A DNA stretch of 64,000 nt from Paragonimus westermani (taxonomy: Eukaryota; Platyhelminthes; Trematoda; Plagiorchiida; Troglotrematidae). The translations under genes and the position numbers were made by a program. This document shows, in pieces, positions 50,036-63,523 of the stretch; position 1 is the stretch's first letter; every line of letters starts with the position of its first letter. The stretch spans positions 212,862 to 276,861 of the forward strand of contig QNGE01000119.1 of NCBI GenBank assembly GCA_008508345.1, read 5' to 3'. Below the pieces are notes generated by a model that saw only the letters and a program-made list of their open reading frames with translations, ran no database searches and was not told the origin of the DNA.

Positions 50036-53000
50036 TCTTATCTACAGAATATCAGTTTTCTGATATGCTTTTGCACTCAGTTAAGTTTGCCGTCTTTAGG
50101 TGTCTTTGTTTTCAACTAATTTTCACTCTGAACAATCCCAAAGGTGTACACTAGATTCGCGGTCAGGCAAACGATAAGCTCAGAGTAGGAATCAGACATT
50201 TCATGATGTTTTGCAATGCGTTGGTCATGATGGGCGGTCAAATAAATTGAGTTTTAGGCCTTAACACTTCGAAACGTTTATCATCATGTCATGCAGTAGG
50301 CAGACCAAAGGCTACTATCAGGCTGCTTGTAGCTGGACACAAGGTACTTTCAGGACTGCCGGGGCTTGAATCCCAAACTCTGTGTTTGGTTACCAGAGTT
50401 ATCATCGAATTGCCCCGGATATGTGGGTCACGGACAATAGCAAACACATTAATGAAAAACTAGCCTAAAATGCCATTGACGACTTGACACCAAATTAATC
50501 CCGGTTGTGTGGAGACGTTAACGTTTACGGAGCGTCAGTAGTTTAATTGCTCAGCCATACCATTAAAGTGCTAATGTTACTATGACAATATTTAGACTGA
50601 AATAATGACGTGATCAGTTTGTTCAAAAAATTGCCCTGTCCAGATTGTCCACATACCTGTTTCTTCCCGGCTCCTATTCCAACCCATTTGAGTTCCAAGA
50701 TGTGTTAAAATGTGAAGCTGACTTCAAACCGACGTACATAACGTCGCTGTTTCGTATACTCCATAAAAGTTTAGTATCATAACTAGAAAAACAGGAGCCA
50801 AAAGTTGTGTGCTGAGTTAGTATGGCAAGCTGCGTGTCTTCGAGCTCATCATTGCCACAACCTGATGTGTTTGGGTGCAACAACCGCTCACTGGACACTC
50901 AGGATGATGTGTCAGCCTTCAGTTTTTTCTGTCATCATAGCCCGACGCCTGTGACGGATACGGCCATCAATACGGACCAACAAATGGCGCAATTTGAGTG
51001 AATGCATACAGTTGTGTGCGCATGAACAGTGCATGGGTCCACAGCGGGCGTCAATGTGGCCGAATGGTCTTATGCCATGGCGGCGACCATGTCCATTTCA
51101 CTGGGTCAAAATATGTCACTGTCCGGGTCCTGATTAGATCAGATTGGAACGGATGTTCACGTGTGCACACGCTATCAGAGGCAGTGTGTCAGCTGGGCTT
51201 GGGTATGTACGGCCCATATCCATTAGACATAGTGTCAGATAGGAGCCTGAAAATATGGATCGTCCTGCCAGTGAGACCAACAAAGCAAAACCTACACACG
51301 AACACGCGTACACGTGTCAGCGGTAGCAGTCACGTGGTTTGAGCAGTGAGGACAATCGGGACCGCACGCCAACAAAACGCGGCGACGGATATACTAACGC
51401 GTACGGGTGGACTGGGTGACCGTACATATCTTGATCAAAACCACCACCCACCGCGAAATGGCGGCACCAGCGTATACGGGCGACAGAACCGCCCACTAGA
51501 GTATAACGCTCATGGGATTTAGGGAACATAAGCAGACAACTAACAGCCGGGTGCCCTGACCTCCATAATTATGGCCCGTGTGTTTACAAAGCTGTTGAAA
51601 TGAGTCCAATGCACTTACCGGTCATGTCAACACGGTTAAAGAGTGTACTCGATTCTCCTGATAATGGGCGTGTCCATGGACACCCAGTGATTAGGGGGAG
51701 GGTGTGCAGTAGTCACTGTTTGTTTGCATAAGTTCGGTCATTTGCGTTTGGACCAATATTTATGAAAGTCTGGGCTCAAACCGCCAAGTACGCGAAAGTA
51801 AAAGAAGTCCGTCATGGATGCCAGGTTGTATAGTGAAACGTGCTGTGTATCAGGGACTTGTTTGATTTACAAACTGGAAAGTATGAGAACCTTTCGCCAA
51901 GCCTCACGCATAAGGGCAACTTCTACTTCGGTGACCATGACGAAGCTTCACAAGTGTGTAAACATAGTATGGCAACGGCAAATTTGAATCTCTAGTATAA
52001 ATCTTAGCTCAAATACCTTTAGCCCACTTTGAGTAACCTCTGGATCAGAAATGAAATTCACATAGAGCAGCTAACATCACACAATCTGTTCTGATTCTAA
52101 CGCAAGGAGGTAACTAGCAGACAAGCAGTACGTCTACCCCCCTTCTTTTCAAATCGCACCCATACTGGTTTGTGAACACCTGTCGTATATGCACGCTCAT
52201 GATAGCTTAGTCCTCTATTGTACAAACATATACGTATATATGAACATGTACTAAATTGGCCATAAATAGCATGGAACCATTGAAGTCTCGCAAACGGTCT
52301 TCCGGAAGAGTGGTTGGGCTTCAGTGTTTTAAAATCAAGGTAAACTACATTGCTTATATTTTGGCATGCTGGTCATAGAACGACATTATCCCAACTTTTG
52401 TGTTACCCACATGGTGTGTCTGTGTACACTGGTCCTTCGAAATGGGTGAAGGTCATAGGGATGGATTAGTTGGCATTAGCTAGACACAAAAAGTCACACA
52501 CGATCGATCTCACTCGGTATTGAAGTGACTATCAGAAACAAATTCGATTCAAGCTGAGGAGATCTTTTACTTTATGTACGACATCTCATCGACCCTCCTT
52601 CAAAATAGCTGTCAGACCTTCGAAATCAGTGTCAGCAAGTCGCCTGAGACCGTACGTTTATGCTTGCTGAGGTTCATCGCATACTGCCGGCTTATACGAA
52701 TAAATTTCATGAAACTGGCATCCTCTGGCTGACACTTATACGATCAAGCGGCTTTCCGGTCTAATTTGTACATACTTACAAATCGTTTAAGCTACCGTCG
52801 GAAAACACCCGATAACGGTGTGCGATCATGTCACATTACTGCTCTATCTGAGAATGTTTATATGCGTTTATCAGTGCTCTTTGGTGATGCTGACGGGTAG
52901 AAACAACACACTGACTACGTGACTCAGATCTGTGCTAATGCACTGTCCGTGTCACACTAGGTTCACACGCAAGCACATTGGCAAGTGTGAAATTTAAGAA

Positions 53001-56000
53001 ATCAGTGCCCGCGAGCACCGGCAGCCCATCCACCAGGGTGTGCGAGCACAATTTTCGCCCTATTTTATTCTGATCAAACGACGACCGCCGAATCACGGAC
53101 GTTAGCAACCCCAAGCCTGAGCTCTAATCCGACTTAGACATTCTCTGATTCACTTAAGAACGAGTGTGTTTGTTTGTGTTCGTGTGCATTTCTACGCGGA
53201 AGCCAGTCAGTCTAAGGTTGATATACATTATGCCGCATACATGCCAGATGATGAAAAACTGACAACAAAAACGATAACAGCAACAACTACAGGTAAGACA
53301 ACATGGACAGAAGGGCGTTAGTGATTAAATGGATGAGAGTTATTTGACACCAATGCCCGTGCTACCGACCGTTTCACATACAAACACACAAGGGTATTTG
53401 TGTTAAGCGTGTACCCAGGTGTGTAAAGACATGTTGGGACACAAGCAAGAGAATTGCAGTGTGCAGGCTCGCTAATCCTTTGTTCTGTGCTGCTTTTTGC
53501 CGTCCGCCCCATCACCACAAGTTGCCTTGCACACACACACACACACACACTAACCAAGGTGTAATTCCACGTGCAACAGAGAGTGGTGCCGGAGGCGGCG
53601 TCGTTCTCTGGGCAGCACCAATGGACTTTTGTGGTAGAAAAAAGACCGTTGATCGAGTCCGCGTACCGCGCATGAAAATGGAGACGAGGTACAAGGGCTT
53701 GTGGCGGCCTGGAAACGGCGGTCACCAGTAGAGCCGACAAAAGCGATCTGTGCATGCAGACGTAGGTGGCGGACGGGGCGTACTGCGCCAACAATCACAC
53801 AGGCAAACGGGTGTGTGTAGCGTGTGTGTGTGTGCACGACGTAGGTGGTCTTCGGCTACATTGTTAGAAATTCACCTGTTATCAACACTCAACGTTCACC
53901 GAAGTTGGCGATGGCCATGGTCTAACACTTCGCTATATCACGATAAGGTCACCCCCTACATCTGCACCTCACTGGGACTGAGTTCGACCTCGTTTAGTTC
54001 CCTATCGTAAAGAAAGTGGAAGAGTGAAAGAACATATGGGACACTCCGACCAACCACCGAAATGCTGTGATGTGTATCTTTTTCCCATAGGCCACGTTAG
54101 ACCTACAAGCATAGCTTGTGTTCGTCGTAGGTTAGATCCTTGTGCCTCTTGGTCGTCGGTGGTATACCGTACGAAGTACTACACTCACTGAGCACCAGAT
54201 CAAGAGCAAAAAAGCGTGTACCAGGACGGATCGGCTGTATTCAAAGGGAAGGTATGACGATGAACCACCTGAATTTAGGACTGCTAAAACATCATACTCA
54301 AGTCAGGTTGAGCTGGAGTAAATATGACTGGAATTCCACCTGCTACACAAATTTGTCTACGATCGATCCAATCAGAGCAGGCAGCATATGCATTTTTCCA
54401 GGTAGAAACGGCACATAACCGTACTTTGCCACCGCCCCCCTGATTATCTCTGCTTTCCTCTCCGTTATCCTCATTGAATTTTTTCAAATACGATTTCATT
54501 TAATGATTCTGCTCTACCTCAGCGACTATTTAGTTCACTTTATTGTTGCGTTCTACTCATTAATGCTGTGGTGGTTCGTACCTTATCACCATAATCACAC
54601 CTACCTAACAAAATGTATGTATATATGCACCTCACATAGGAAAAAGCCTCACAACTATTGTAGAATTCGGTCCGTCGGTTCTACCTTCGTTCTACCTTCG
54701 TTGCTAGCTTTGTAAATAGACTCGATCTCGACTGTGCATTTACTGAATAAACCAATGCGTTCGAAGTTATTCTTGTCAACTAAATTTGTACAGGGTGTGA
54801 AAAAGGTGATCAATAAAGTCACTCAAGTGTAGCGTCCTATCGGAATGTGCACACGGGAACCGATTGGCTAGCGACACTCAAGACCACTTGATTAAAACAA
54901 GGTTAGACAAAATCGGCTGAAATAGGGATCAAGGTAAATAACTCACGCTGCACACAGAGCAATACACTCGATCGTAGGGTACTGTGATCACAAAAAAGAA
55001 ATGTCATAGTCTTCCCTGGAATAAGAGAATGGATTTAGCTATCATAAATATTGAAATCCTAACATATCAATATGTAACACCACGGCGTTAATAGCGGTGT
55101 AAATGCAACAAGCCAAACGCTCTGATTATACTTGCTGTCAATTAACCTTACATCTGCTGATAGTACCAAGCTGGTATGGACAATAAACGAGCTAAAATAC
55201 CAATCCTTCTGTGCTCAAGTTCCATTTTATCGGCATCATTATGATTACTATTAACCTCATTATATCACATCATACTCCATGAAATAAACACACAGTGACA
55301 TGATAGACTTGACTAGTCCGCAAGCAATTCGGAACACTTTGGATGAAAAGAATGATTTCACCAATTCGGCGGCTGTTACAGTGCCCATTTCAGAACGTCT
55401 ATGTTAAACCGGATGTTGCATCCGGGTAGTCTCTATACGATATGGATTCGACGGATGATAACTATGAAACGTTTCGGGCCTGAAGCTCACAGAATACCAT
55501 TCTCTTATAATTAGGAATGTTGGCTGGGATGGTGAGTAATCACCGTTTCTAATTGCTCTCGTTGTGGGACACTTCGGTCTTGTTCACGTGTTACAGGTCC
55601 CGGTGACGCAGATTAGTTACAACCTAATCGCAACATCATACACGTTTTTAAAGTGTGTTCATTTCCACCGTCTTATTACACTTCCGGTTAAAAACGGATG
55701 CAAACATTTTTTCAAACAATGTGGCATGTGAATAACATGTAAACGTTACGAAACGGCTGAGTCACAACACGTGCAAAATGATCTTGTCAGGGTGTTGGCG
55801 TTTGTCACAATTGTAAATTATAGAGGATTAGTTGAACTAGAATCGCTCATGGATTATCTGTTCCAAGTACTGAGGGACACAAATGAATTCAATAAGTTCT
55901 GTCTTTAGTCCATCACACTAGGATAGCCATCCAACCCTCCCCCCCCCACAGTTTCAGAAGTTATTACTGGTACATTATAGATTTGTGTAATTGGCAAAAC

Positions 56001-59000
56001 CATGAAACCGGCTGATGCAAACTGTTTCATATACACTTGTTATTTCGAATCCGGCTCAATGACCACATATTGCCCCCTTCTACAGAGGTACATTCCCCCT
56101 AATCAATGCCCACTGTTCTTCCCTGTAATAAAGTTTAACTAAATGAACAAACTGATGTAAGTATTCAACTGTTCACTATCAGGGCAAGCAGGTCAAACTC
56201 TTCTTCGTGTAACGAGGTGTTGAATGTTATTCTTGCTCAGTTACTACAGTTCTTTTAGGTTGAATTCCAGTTTAGCACCAACAGAAGTCTCTTTTGATCC
56301 TTATCGATTAACATGCACTGTCGTTTCTGATGGACTTGACGCTCACAGGGCAGATGAAGTGTCTCAAGCCTACGAAATCAAGAGAAAATGTTTTGAAAAC
56401 GGTTATCGGCTTCATTATTGATACCGCCTTCCTTTACATACAGTTTGTTACCATGAATCCAATGCACAGAGGAGCTGGTCAAATTTAATATGATATATTT
56501 TCCATATCTTCGGGATACAACGAAGTTCTTACTCAAACCGACACTTTCCAACATATTTGAACTGATGAGGTGACCTCGTTTGGTGCGGAAACGTAAAATA
56601 TTCAACATGTATTCCCGGCCTTGATTTAGTTTAGGCGAAGCAAGTGTATGCTATCGGGTTTACGAAAAGACCGAGGTCATACCACATCAGAATTTAGGTG
56701 GTGCAGCCAAACTAGAAATACGACATGATGTGTTGCTGTTATCACACAACCCTCCACTAATTTGTAAGTCTGCTTCGTTCACGAATACAGTTTGCTGTTA
56801 TCCAACGTTTGGTGAAAAAATGATTATGATGGCTTACCTCGTTAGGGAAATATCCTCATTTTCATTTGTCCATTTGAACTCACTGATACATGCGGAGTTC
56901 CAGCTCCGTGTTGCCTATCTGTAGGGCGGTGCTAACGCGCGTCAACTGTGGTTGCCAAAACAGGGGGCGATGGAGCCGAGCGACCTGACTCAAAATACGT
57001 ATACACCCCCATGCCAGCCAAAACAGTTGTGATAACACTGATGTACCGGGTCTGTTCACTAACCTGACTCGGATAGGAGCCTCCTTTCTGGTAAGCCCTT
57101 TGAGTAGACCTCCCAGTTGGAATTCCTCTGACCTGGTTGGGACTCCGGATTCCCTTTCGAGACATATCACTGTGGGACGATCGATAGACCGAGTCACCAA
57201 ATGCATATTTGGCGCTCATGTTTTGGACTCGGTTACCAAGCCACGGATGAGCAAGGAAATTACACAATCGAGGACACTAAGCATTAGATTTTGGGTAATC
57301 CACCCATTGAGATAAGGAATGTCTTGTACGCATTGGAGCATATCAGAACAGTTCTACGGAGGGTGAGTTTGTCTGAAACCGTGCACCCAATAGACCTAGA
57401 TAAAAGCTCGTAGTCAGTTTGGGCAGCAAAACCTATTGTGCTGCCCTGTTGGACACGCCGGTGGAATCACTCTTACCCGATCGAAGGCTGTCCAAAACAG
57501 TACACGTGTGTAAAATCAGAAAACAGTACACTGTTGATTAGAACATGAGGTTTTAAGGCTGCTTACACGATGTTAGAGTCAATCGAGTTGCACAGGTTAG
57601 AATTTTCGTAATCTAGTTCTAACTACGAATAAGGGTAAGTAACTGATGTGTGAAGACATTTCTAAAGGTGTCATCGACGGGATACATCGTTTTTTCATGG
57701 ATTACACCATGTAAACACCGACCTAGGAGACTGTCCTCTGAAGTAAATAGCGAGTAGCTTTGTTTCGTTTAGCAACGATGGGTGCTATTTATGTGACATG
57801 TCTGTTTGAGCGCTTTGGCGTGTTGAAGGCAGTGCCCCCAAGTAACATGTTACTGAAGAGGATTTAAATGAGCCTATCTACACCCTAAAGAGCCCTGCTG
57901 AAGAGAACAAGGCCTGAACTTTTCGTTTGAATACTTTATTTGTGGAGAATACATGACTACTTAACAAAGAGGGGGAAATTAGAATAAGTTCGATCATTTG
58001 GCAAGATAAACACTTGTGGATTACCAAGAGGTAACTCTGAAACGAAGAACATCTAATCAACTGTGGACATGCTTCGGCCGAACGCGTTCATTTCTTTTGT
58101 GTTAACAACGCTTGAATCCCTCGCGTGTTGCCTGCTTGCGATCGTCTACCTCTGAATGAGAGCACGTTTCCCAACTAACTAACTGTAAGTAGTATTTATG
58201 TGTTCGTCTGTAATCTAGTGGGATGTCAATCGTATTCTATGTTTGTTAATGTGTGCTAGCTGTCAAACTGTTAGGATCGAAGCTGTACTGAAACCGCCAG
58301 AAGGTCACTGACCGAACTGTTCAGAAGTGTTTTCTATTTGATACCGATTCGGACGACTTTTGGGACAAAATTGATATGGTCCCATCAGAATAAGTTTTCC
58401 AAAAGAAGCAGATGCATTTGCTCCGTACACTTCAATTAGCATGGCCATCTAACTTGCAAACATAATCCATCTTAACCACTAATATAAGATTTTAAATCTC
58501 TCGTATCTGTCAAATGCCTTTGCATTTGGACGATCTTTTTGCAAACGAGCTTTTCAAACAGTTACTCGGAATAAGTCAGTTGCAATTTATTGGGTTTGAA
58601 GTTTATGAATCTCCTTCTAGACTTATCTTGTTAATTGGCTAGTCCAGTCAGTAAAATTGACAAAAACGATGTATCCAAAAACACACAGAATGCATTCTTT
58701 GTAAATAAACAAATGGCACAATTTAATCTGAAATAGCTAACCTAATGAGATAACGTAGAACGGCTCCTTAATATTGTCTGTGTTTGACTAACTCACAAAC
58801 AATATCGGCGGAACTAACATGCGATCGTGGCGCTATCTATGGGTTCATTTAATATATCACCGTCTATTGATCCAAGGTGGCAACTTAGTTACAGTCACCT
58901 ACTCAACAAATAACATAAGTCTACTTCTAAATGATGAGGTAATTTTTCCTAACAAATGAGTCTATGTTGTGAATACAGATAGAACTGCTGCTACAGTTGA

Positions 59001-61199
59001 CTGTAGTTAATGTCCACTAATCACCAAGGCATCGCCTAACCTAATGCAATGAAACCTCGTCAATGTGGTCATCCCTCATTCCCAACTGAAAAATCCCAGT
59101 AGGTTGGGTGGCGATATTACAATGGTACTTATGGACGTATTCAAAACCACACATCCACCACCTCTCTCAAATTACACAGTGCTAAAAATGCACACTACAT
59201 TATAATTTAAAATACACATTACATATCTGTACAAAATCTAAATGTTACAGGTTAACATATGTAAGTGTGACGTAAATCAATTCCAGTGTTGCATGTTCAA
59301 GCGTACGGTTTTTAATTGTATGGCTGTCTATTTCCATTTGTGAGGTTCATAATAATGTACAGAATATAGTGCACGAGCTATGCATATAATGATTTGACAC
59401 TGCTACAAACGCCTGGCTTAACAGTCGTTGATCGTTGAACCAAAAACGGCGCTAACAAAAAGGTATTGCTATTAAACAATCGGTTTAACAGAACAGCTCG
59501 TATATGTGTAATACTGCAATGACATCTGGCATGATAAGTGCTGGGCAACACACCTCTATTGTCTGGCCTCTGTACATACATTCTAGTGTGATTTGCGCTT
59601 GCTGATGGGAGATGTAATCCAGACAGAAAAGTCTTTAATCCATATGTGAGGTCCATTCGATTTTCAGCGTGATAAATAGACAGAAAGTGTATAGTATGGT
59701 TTGCAGTTAGAAAAACCTATCGCGCAAACTTGGTACCGAGAAGATGTAATCATTTTGCAACAAAAGTCTAAACGTATCACGTCTTAAAATATCAACAGTT
59801 CTCCCCTTGTTTGCTTCATTCATTATCTTGTCTTACAATCCTGAAGTGATTTCTTGTTTGTCTGAAATTGTTTGCTGAGCTGGTAAACAACGTTAACTGA
59901 TTACAGCTGATGTGGGTTGCTTCGTGATTTATCCGACGGAAGCAATTCACATGAGATTCTCTCTAATAAATTGGGAAATAAACGGTTAACTACACTCACA
60001 ACAATTGCCTTCAAGGTAAATGTCTATTACCCATATGTTCATAACATAATTAAACGGGTTGTTACGACTCAGCTAGGTCCAATGGCCAATGGGATGTTTA
60101 TAAAGTCACTCATGTTGAATCAACACAATCATGAACATGGTAAGAAAGGTTGGAAAGTCGGAACGAACTTTTGAATTTACAAAGACAGTCCTGTTGGTTT
60201 GGAGTAGCCACCACTTTTAATCCCATTAGCAGTAAATCAAATCAATACCAACACAGGCTACTCCACAATTATGATGAGGGTATAAGAATACCTCCTTAAA
60301 TTGAAGTTTTGTATTACCCTTCACTCCCATTCCTTTTTACTGTAGAATCGCCAAAATGAACGCACATCAGTCTACAGTTCTTTAACAATACATAAATCAT
60401 GAAAAAAATTCTTTTCGGTAATTCACTCTTAATGTTGACATATATGAGAAGATGAGCACAACTACAACTAGCCAATTAAAACGTAGTGTCAGTGAACGCA
60501 ACAGGAATGCTAGTCGATAAACTATTGAACAGTGATAACATAGTACATAGGTCAAACAGGCACTGGACTCCTATGATCCACCTCATCTACGTATAGCCAA
60601 TGAGGGGGAGTAAACGAAATGTTAGGATCTCCCAATATTTGTCTTTTTGACTTGTTGATAAAGATATCAAACAAGCGGTTGGGCAATCAGACATAACGGT
60701 TATGGCGCAAGTCAGTCGACAAATGGATCAATACTACATTTCACAAACATGTTAGTAGCACAAAACTGCAAGAAATAGATCGTTTAGACTAAGGAGTAGG
60801 GAATGTTCACATAGCGACTCCATCGTCGCACGTATGACCATGGCAACAGTAGGGTTCTGGAAAGTTATCTTTGTATGCCACTGATTGAAGCAGTGAGCAT
60901 ATTTTACAAGTATACGGTTCGTCAGTTGTACACTGTACCATTATCTTATAACCGCCCCTATTTTAGTGCCGTGCAGTTTCCTATCTTGGTCCATCATGAA
61001 TGTGACATTATTCCGGTACGCGCAATCCACCTGGTCGCTATTCTACTGATCAGTGGCATCTGTTTGTACGTAAAGGAAAAACTTCATACAGATCTAATTA
61101 GTATATCTCACTGTATAGGAAAAACTGCGAAACAAACGGCAGTGATCTCGTTTGTGTACTTCCTTAATATCAATACAGACAACAACTGCACAGTAACGA
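50036..61199. other. No gene recognised; GC-rich islands
   Basis: Mostly non-coding. Three GC-richer islands (about 50.9-51.5, 53.4-53.8 and 56.9-57.3 kb) carry overlapping frames on both strands, as GC-rich repeats do. From 58 to 61 kb the sequence is AT-rich with nothing recognisable. Confidence 0.45.
53530..53550. repeat. (CA)10 microsatellite
   Basis: Perfect CA run. A GT-rich stretch follows at 53811-53833, so the two could pair across about 270 bases. Confidence 0.97.
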
Positions 61200-62099
61200 T
61201 CAAGGTTTGTTTTCTGTGGTTGATTATCAGAACACAATATATATGAAAACAGTAACTAGGGTGAATCAGGAAAATAGCCAGCACTCCAAACACCACAGAA
61301 GAATCTTGATAAGTAATCGCATCAATCCAACAGCTGTTGTCTCTAGTTGTCATACTAACAGCGAGCGGTATACCATAATGGAAAATGTTCGACAGATTGA
61401 ACGGAAATTAGCTCAGTGTGAAAGCATATTGGACGATTCGTAGGAAAACGATCGTACAGAATTCAACATGTACGCCAACAGTATTTTGCTACCACGCGAA
61501 TGGGCATTAGAATGACCAAAATGCCCAATCAGTTGAATCCTGTGAAACCGTACACCAAATTTCCGAATAATCTTGAGCAGTATGTTCATAGATTCTCCTC
61601 CTTGAATTTGAACAAAAGTTTGCATGGGGCACTGTCATTAGGATCTAATTTTTGTTGTTGTCCACGTCGTAAGACTAGCCAGCTTGATTCAGAAGTTCAA
61701 TTTGAAAATTTGTACGATCAGTTAGCTGAGCTAACTCCAACATAAACTTTAAACGGAAAAGGGCTGAAATCAACGTTGGTTGACTCGTACTATCAATATC
61801 TTAACTACATATCGCAAGTAAAACAGCTCTTGGCCAACATAGCATTTAGGTGCATTGAAGCGTTTGCAAAGAACGAGCGCACAATGCTTTCCAGATCGGA
61901 TAAAGGAACAGCAGTTGTTTTAATGGACAGGATTGACTACGTTGCCAAAATGAATGATATACTAGTTGGTAGTTCAAAATTCGTGAAAGTGAACACAAAG
62001 AAAGACAGACTACCAGTTACAGAAAAGACGATATGTAAAACGTTGCACCGAATAAAACGGGAAAGGGTAATTGATACGGCCGTTTCTCTGGGACAGTAA

Positions 62100-62734
62100 T
62101 CCTTAGGCTATGCGATCTGCTCAAAGTGCACAAAGAAGGTTTGTCTTTGAGACCCACTTTAAATGTGGACAACTCTCCTTCTCTGGCCAAGTGACCTATC
62201 AGTCTGCTCGAACCCATCGGATTGGAAGTAGCAAAATATAGTCTCCAAGACATGTTTCACTTGATCGACATAACCCAAAGCCTGAATCTAAACAATCAAA
62301 GGACTTTCTAATTCGACGTCGTTTCCCTATTTACGAACGTGCCCGCACTACAGTAAATTGACTGTTTATGCGATTATAGCGAACGTAGAAACAAATATGT
62401 GGGCATCTCAAAGGATGAGCTGAGTGATCTGCTGGTGCTTTGTGCTAGTAAAGTTCAGTTCTTGTTTAACAATGTAATCTACCGACAAAGAGATGGAGTA
62501 GCAATGGATTCGCCTGTGGGTCCCCTATTAGGTAAACTGGAGACTAACCCACTGAGTGCGACCATTGAACAGTTCACATTTTATAAGCGTTATGTTAACG
62601 GTATTTTTTACGTCATCATTGAGGATTCTAACATGAACAGAGTTATGGCTGCCTTTAACTCAGCCCATAACGGTATCAAATTCACCAAACAGTCAGACAA
62701 CAATGGACGTTGGCATATTAAAAAGAGAGGATGA
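62100..62734 (+). pseudogene. Penelope-like reverse transcriptase domain, inactivated
   Basis: Motif A reads FDVVSLFTNVP at 62312-62344, essentially canonical for the family. An in-frame stop lies just before it and two more (TAA at 62354, TGA at 62360) lie just downstream. Motif B reads GVAMDSPVGPLL at 62495-62530, where the family has G-V-A-M-G-S-P-L-G-P; the second Gly is Asp. Motif C reads YVNGIFYV at 62591-62614, where functional copies have Y-V-D-D-I. Both catalytic aspartates are lost. The domain ends with AFNSAHNGIKFTKQ and a premature stop at 62732. The order and spacing of A, B and C are intact, so the domain assignment is firm and the loss of activity is clear. Confidence 0.9.
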
Positions 62735-63149
62735 TTCAATCTAACGAAATGGGTACAAAAAACAGACTTAAAGTGTCTATTACGTTTACTTAGACAGTTT
62801 CGTTCCGTTAAATTAAAAGTGAAACTTCATACGATTTCTGGTGGGTAAAGCGTTAAAGATATGCGCCCCTGACACTTTACAAGCTGAGCTGGACATTGCA
62901 AGAAGTGTTAATACAGAATGGCTATCAAATGCGTTTCATTCAGAAGGCGATGCAGACAATAGGATTTAAACTTAAGTCACCACCCGTGATTAAGGAACTG
63001 ACATTTATTAGTCTTCTTTTCAAGGGAGATCCCATGTCCGAAGTTATCTCGAGAAAGCTCAGCAAGTCACTCGAAACAGCCTACCTGCTGCTCAGTTGTG
63101 TGTGAGTTTCCGTCCAACACCCGTTATCATGTCACAACTGAAAGACAAA

Positions 63150-63523
63150 CTTCTCTATTCTACAACCAGCTGCTGTGTTTACTCATTTGTTCGCTCCTGT
63201 CGAGCATCGTGTCTCGGTCATACTACAAGGTGATGGAGTGCGTGAACACCTTGCGTGGTTGAACAGTGTTGTGATTAGAACGGTTTCAGCCGCGAGTGTT
63301 GCTCATCTGACCAACTCTAATCATGCTGTCAATAAGAAAGATGCTTTTCAGACTGTCTACCGACTGCCAGGAAATCTATCAAAAATGCTAACACTCCGAA
63401 ACTTGAACGTTGTGGACGCCAAATAATATCCGATTGCGTAACCCTGACCTCTACACGCAACAGAAATTCGTGCGGACACTTAATCAAGCTGACAATTTGG
63501 GACGAAGATTGCGTAACGGGTAA
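63150..63523 (+). pseudogene. Penelope-like GIY-YIG endonuclease remnant
   Basis: Downstream of the RT, one frame gives CCVYSFVRSCRASCLGHTTR before a stop (about 63169-63234). This aligns by eye with the start of the family's nuclease, where a V-Y-x-F-x-C-x-C segment is followed by Y-I-G-x-T-x-R. The Tyr of YIG has become Cys. A second frame (63239-63423) continues with REHLAWLNSVVIR, then SAASVAHLTNSNHAVNKKDAF, typical of the domain's C-terminal half. A third frame carries the last residues to the stop at 63521. Frameshifts make it non-functional. Its presence shows the element is of the Penelope type with a C-terminal nuclease rather than an RT-only relative. Confidence 0.75.

Larger units (their letters stand above)
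61200..63523 (+). mobile_element. Penelope-like element, near full-length but decayed
   Basis: A series of + strand fragments in shifting frames follows the order of a Penelope-like retroelement. First comes an N-terminal part with the segment GALSLGSNFCCCPRR (61630s). Next is SDKGTAVVLMDRIDYVAKM (61890s), the family's 'DKG.. VVLDR..Y..KM' block, and LLKVHKEGLSLRPTL (62115-62160), its 'L.K.HK....LRP' block. The RT palm motifs and then a GIY-YIG-type endonuclease region follow. The reading ends with LRNPDLYTQQKFVRTLNQ and a stop at 63521-63523. At least five stops or frameshifts interrupt it. These elements copy RNA through an RT and nick target DNA with a GIY-YIG nuclease. I did not find flanking repeats or the exact 5' end. 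Confidence 0.88.

Noticed and set aside
53318..53794. 158-codon minus-strand ORF
   Set aside because: It reads through a CA microsatellite and a GC-rich block that is open in several frames on both strands.
54673..54701. Two tandem copies of an 11-base unit (ttctaccttcg)
   Set aside because: Too short to mean more than local slippage.
59917..60174. 85-codon + frame with NQHNHEHGKKGW, recalling a MULE-type 'HNH' stretch
   Set aside because: Only one short similarity, no transposase motifs around it, and AT-rich sequence.
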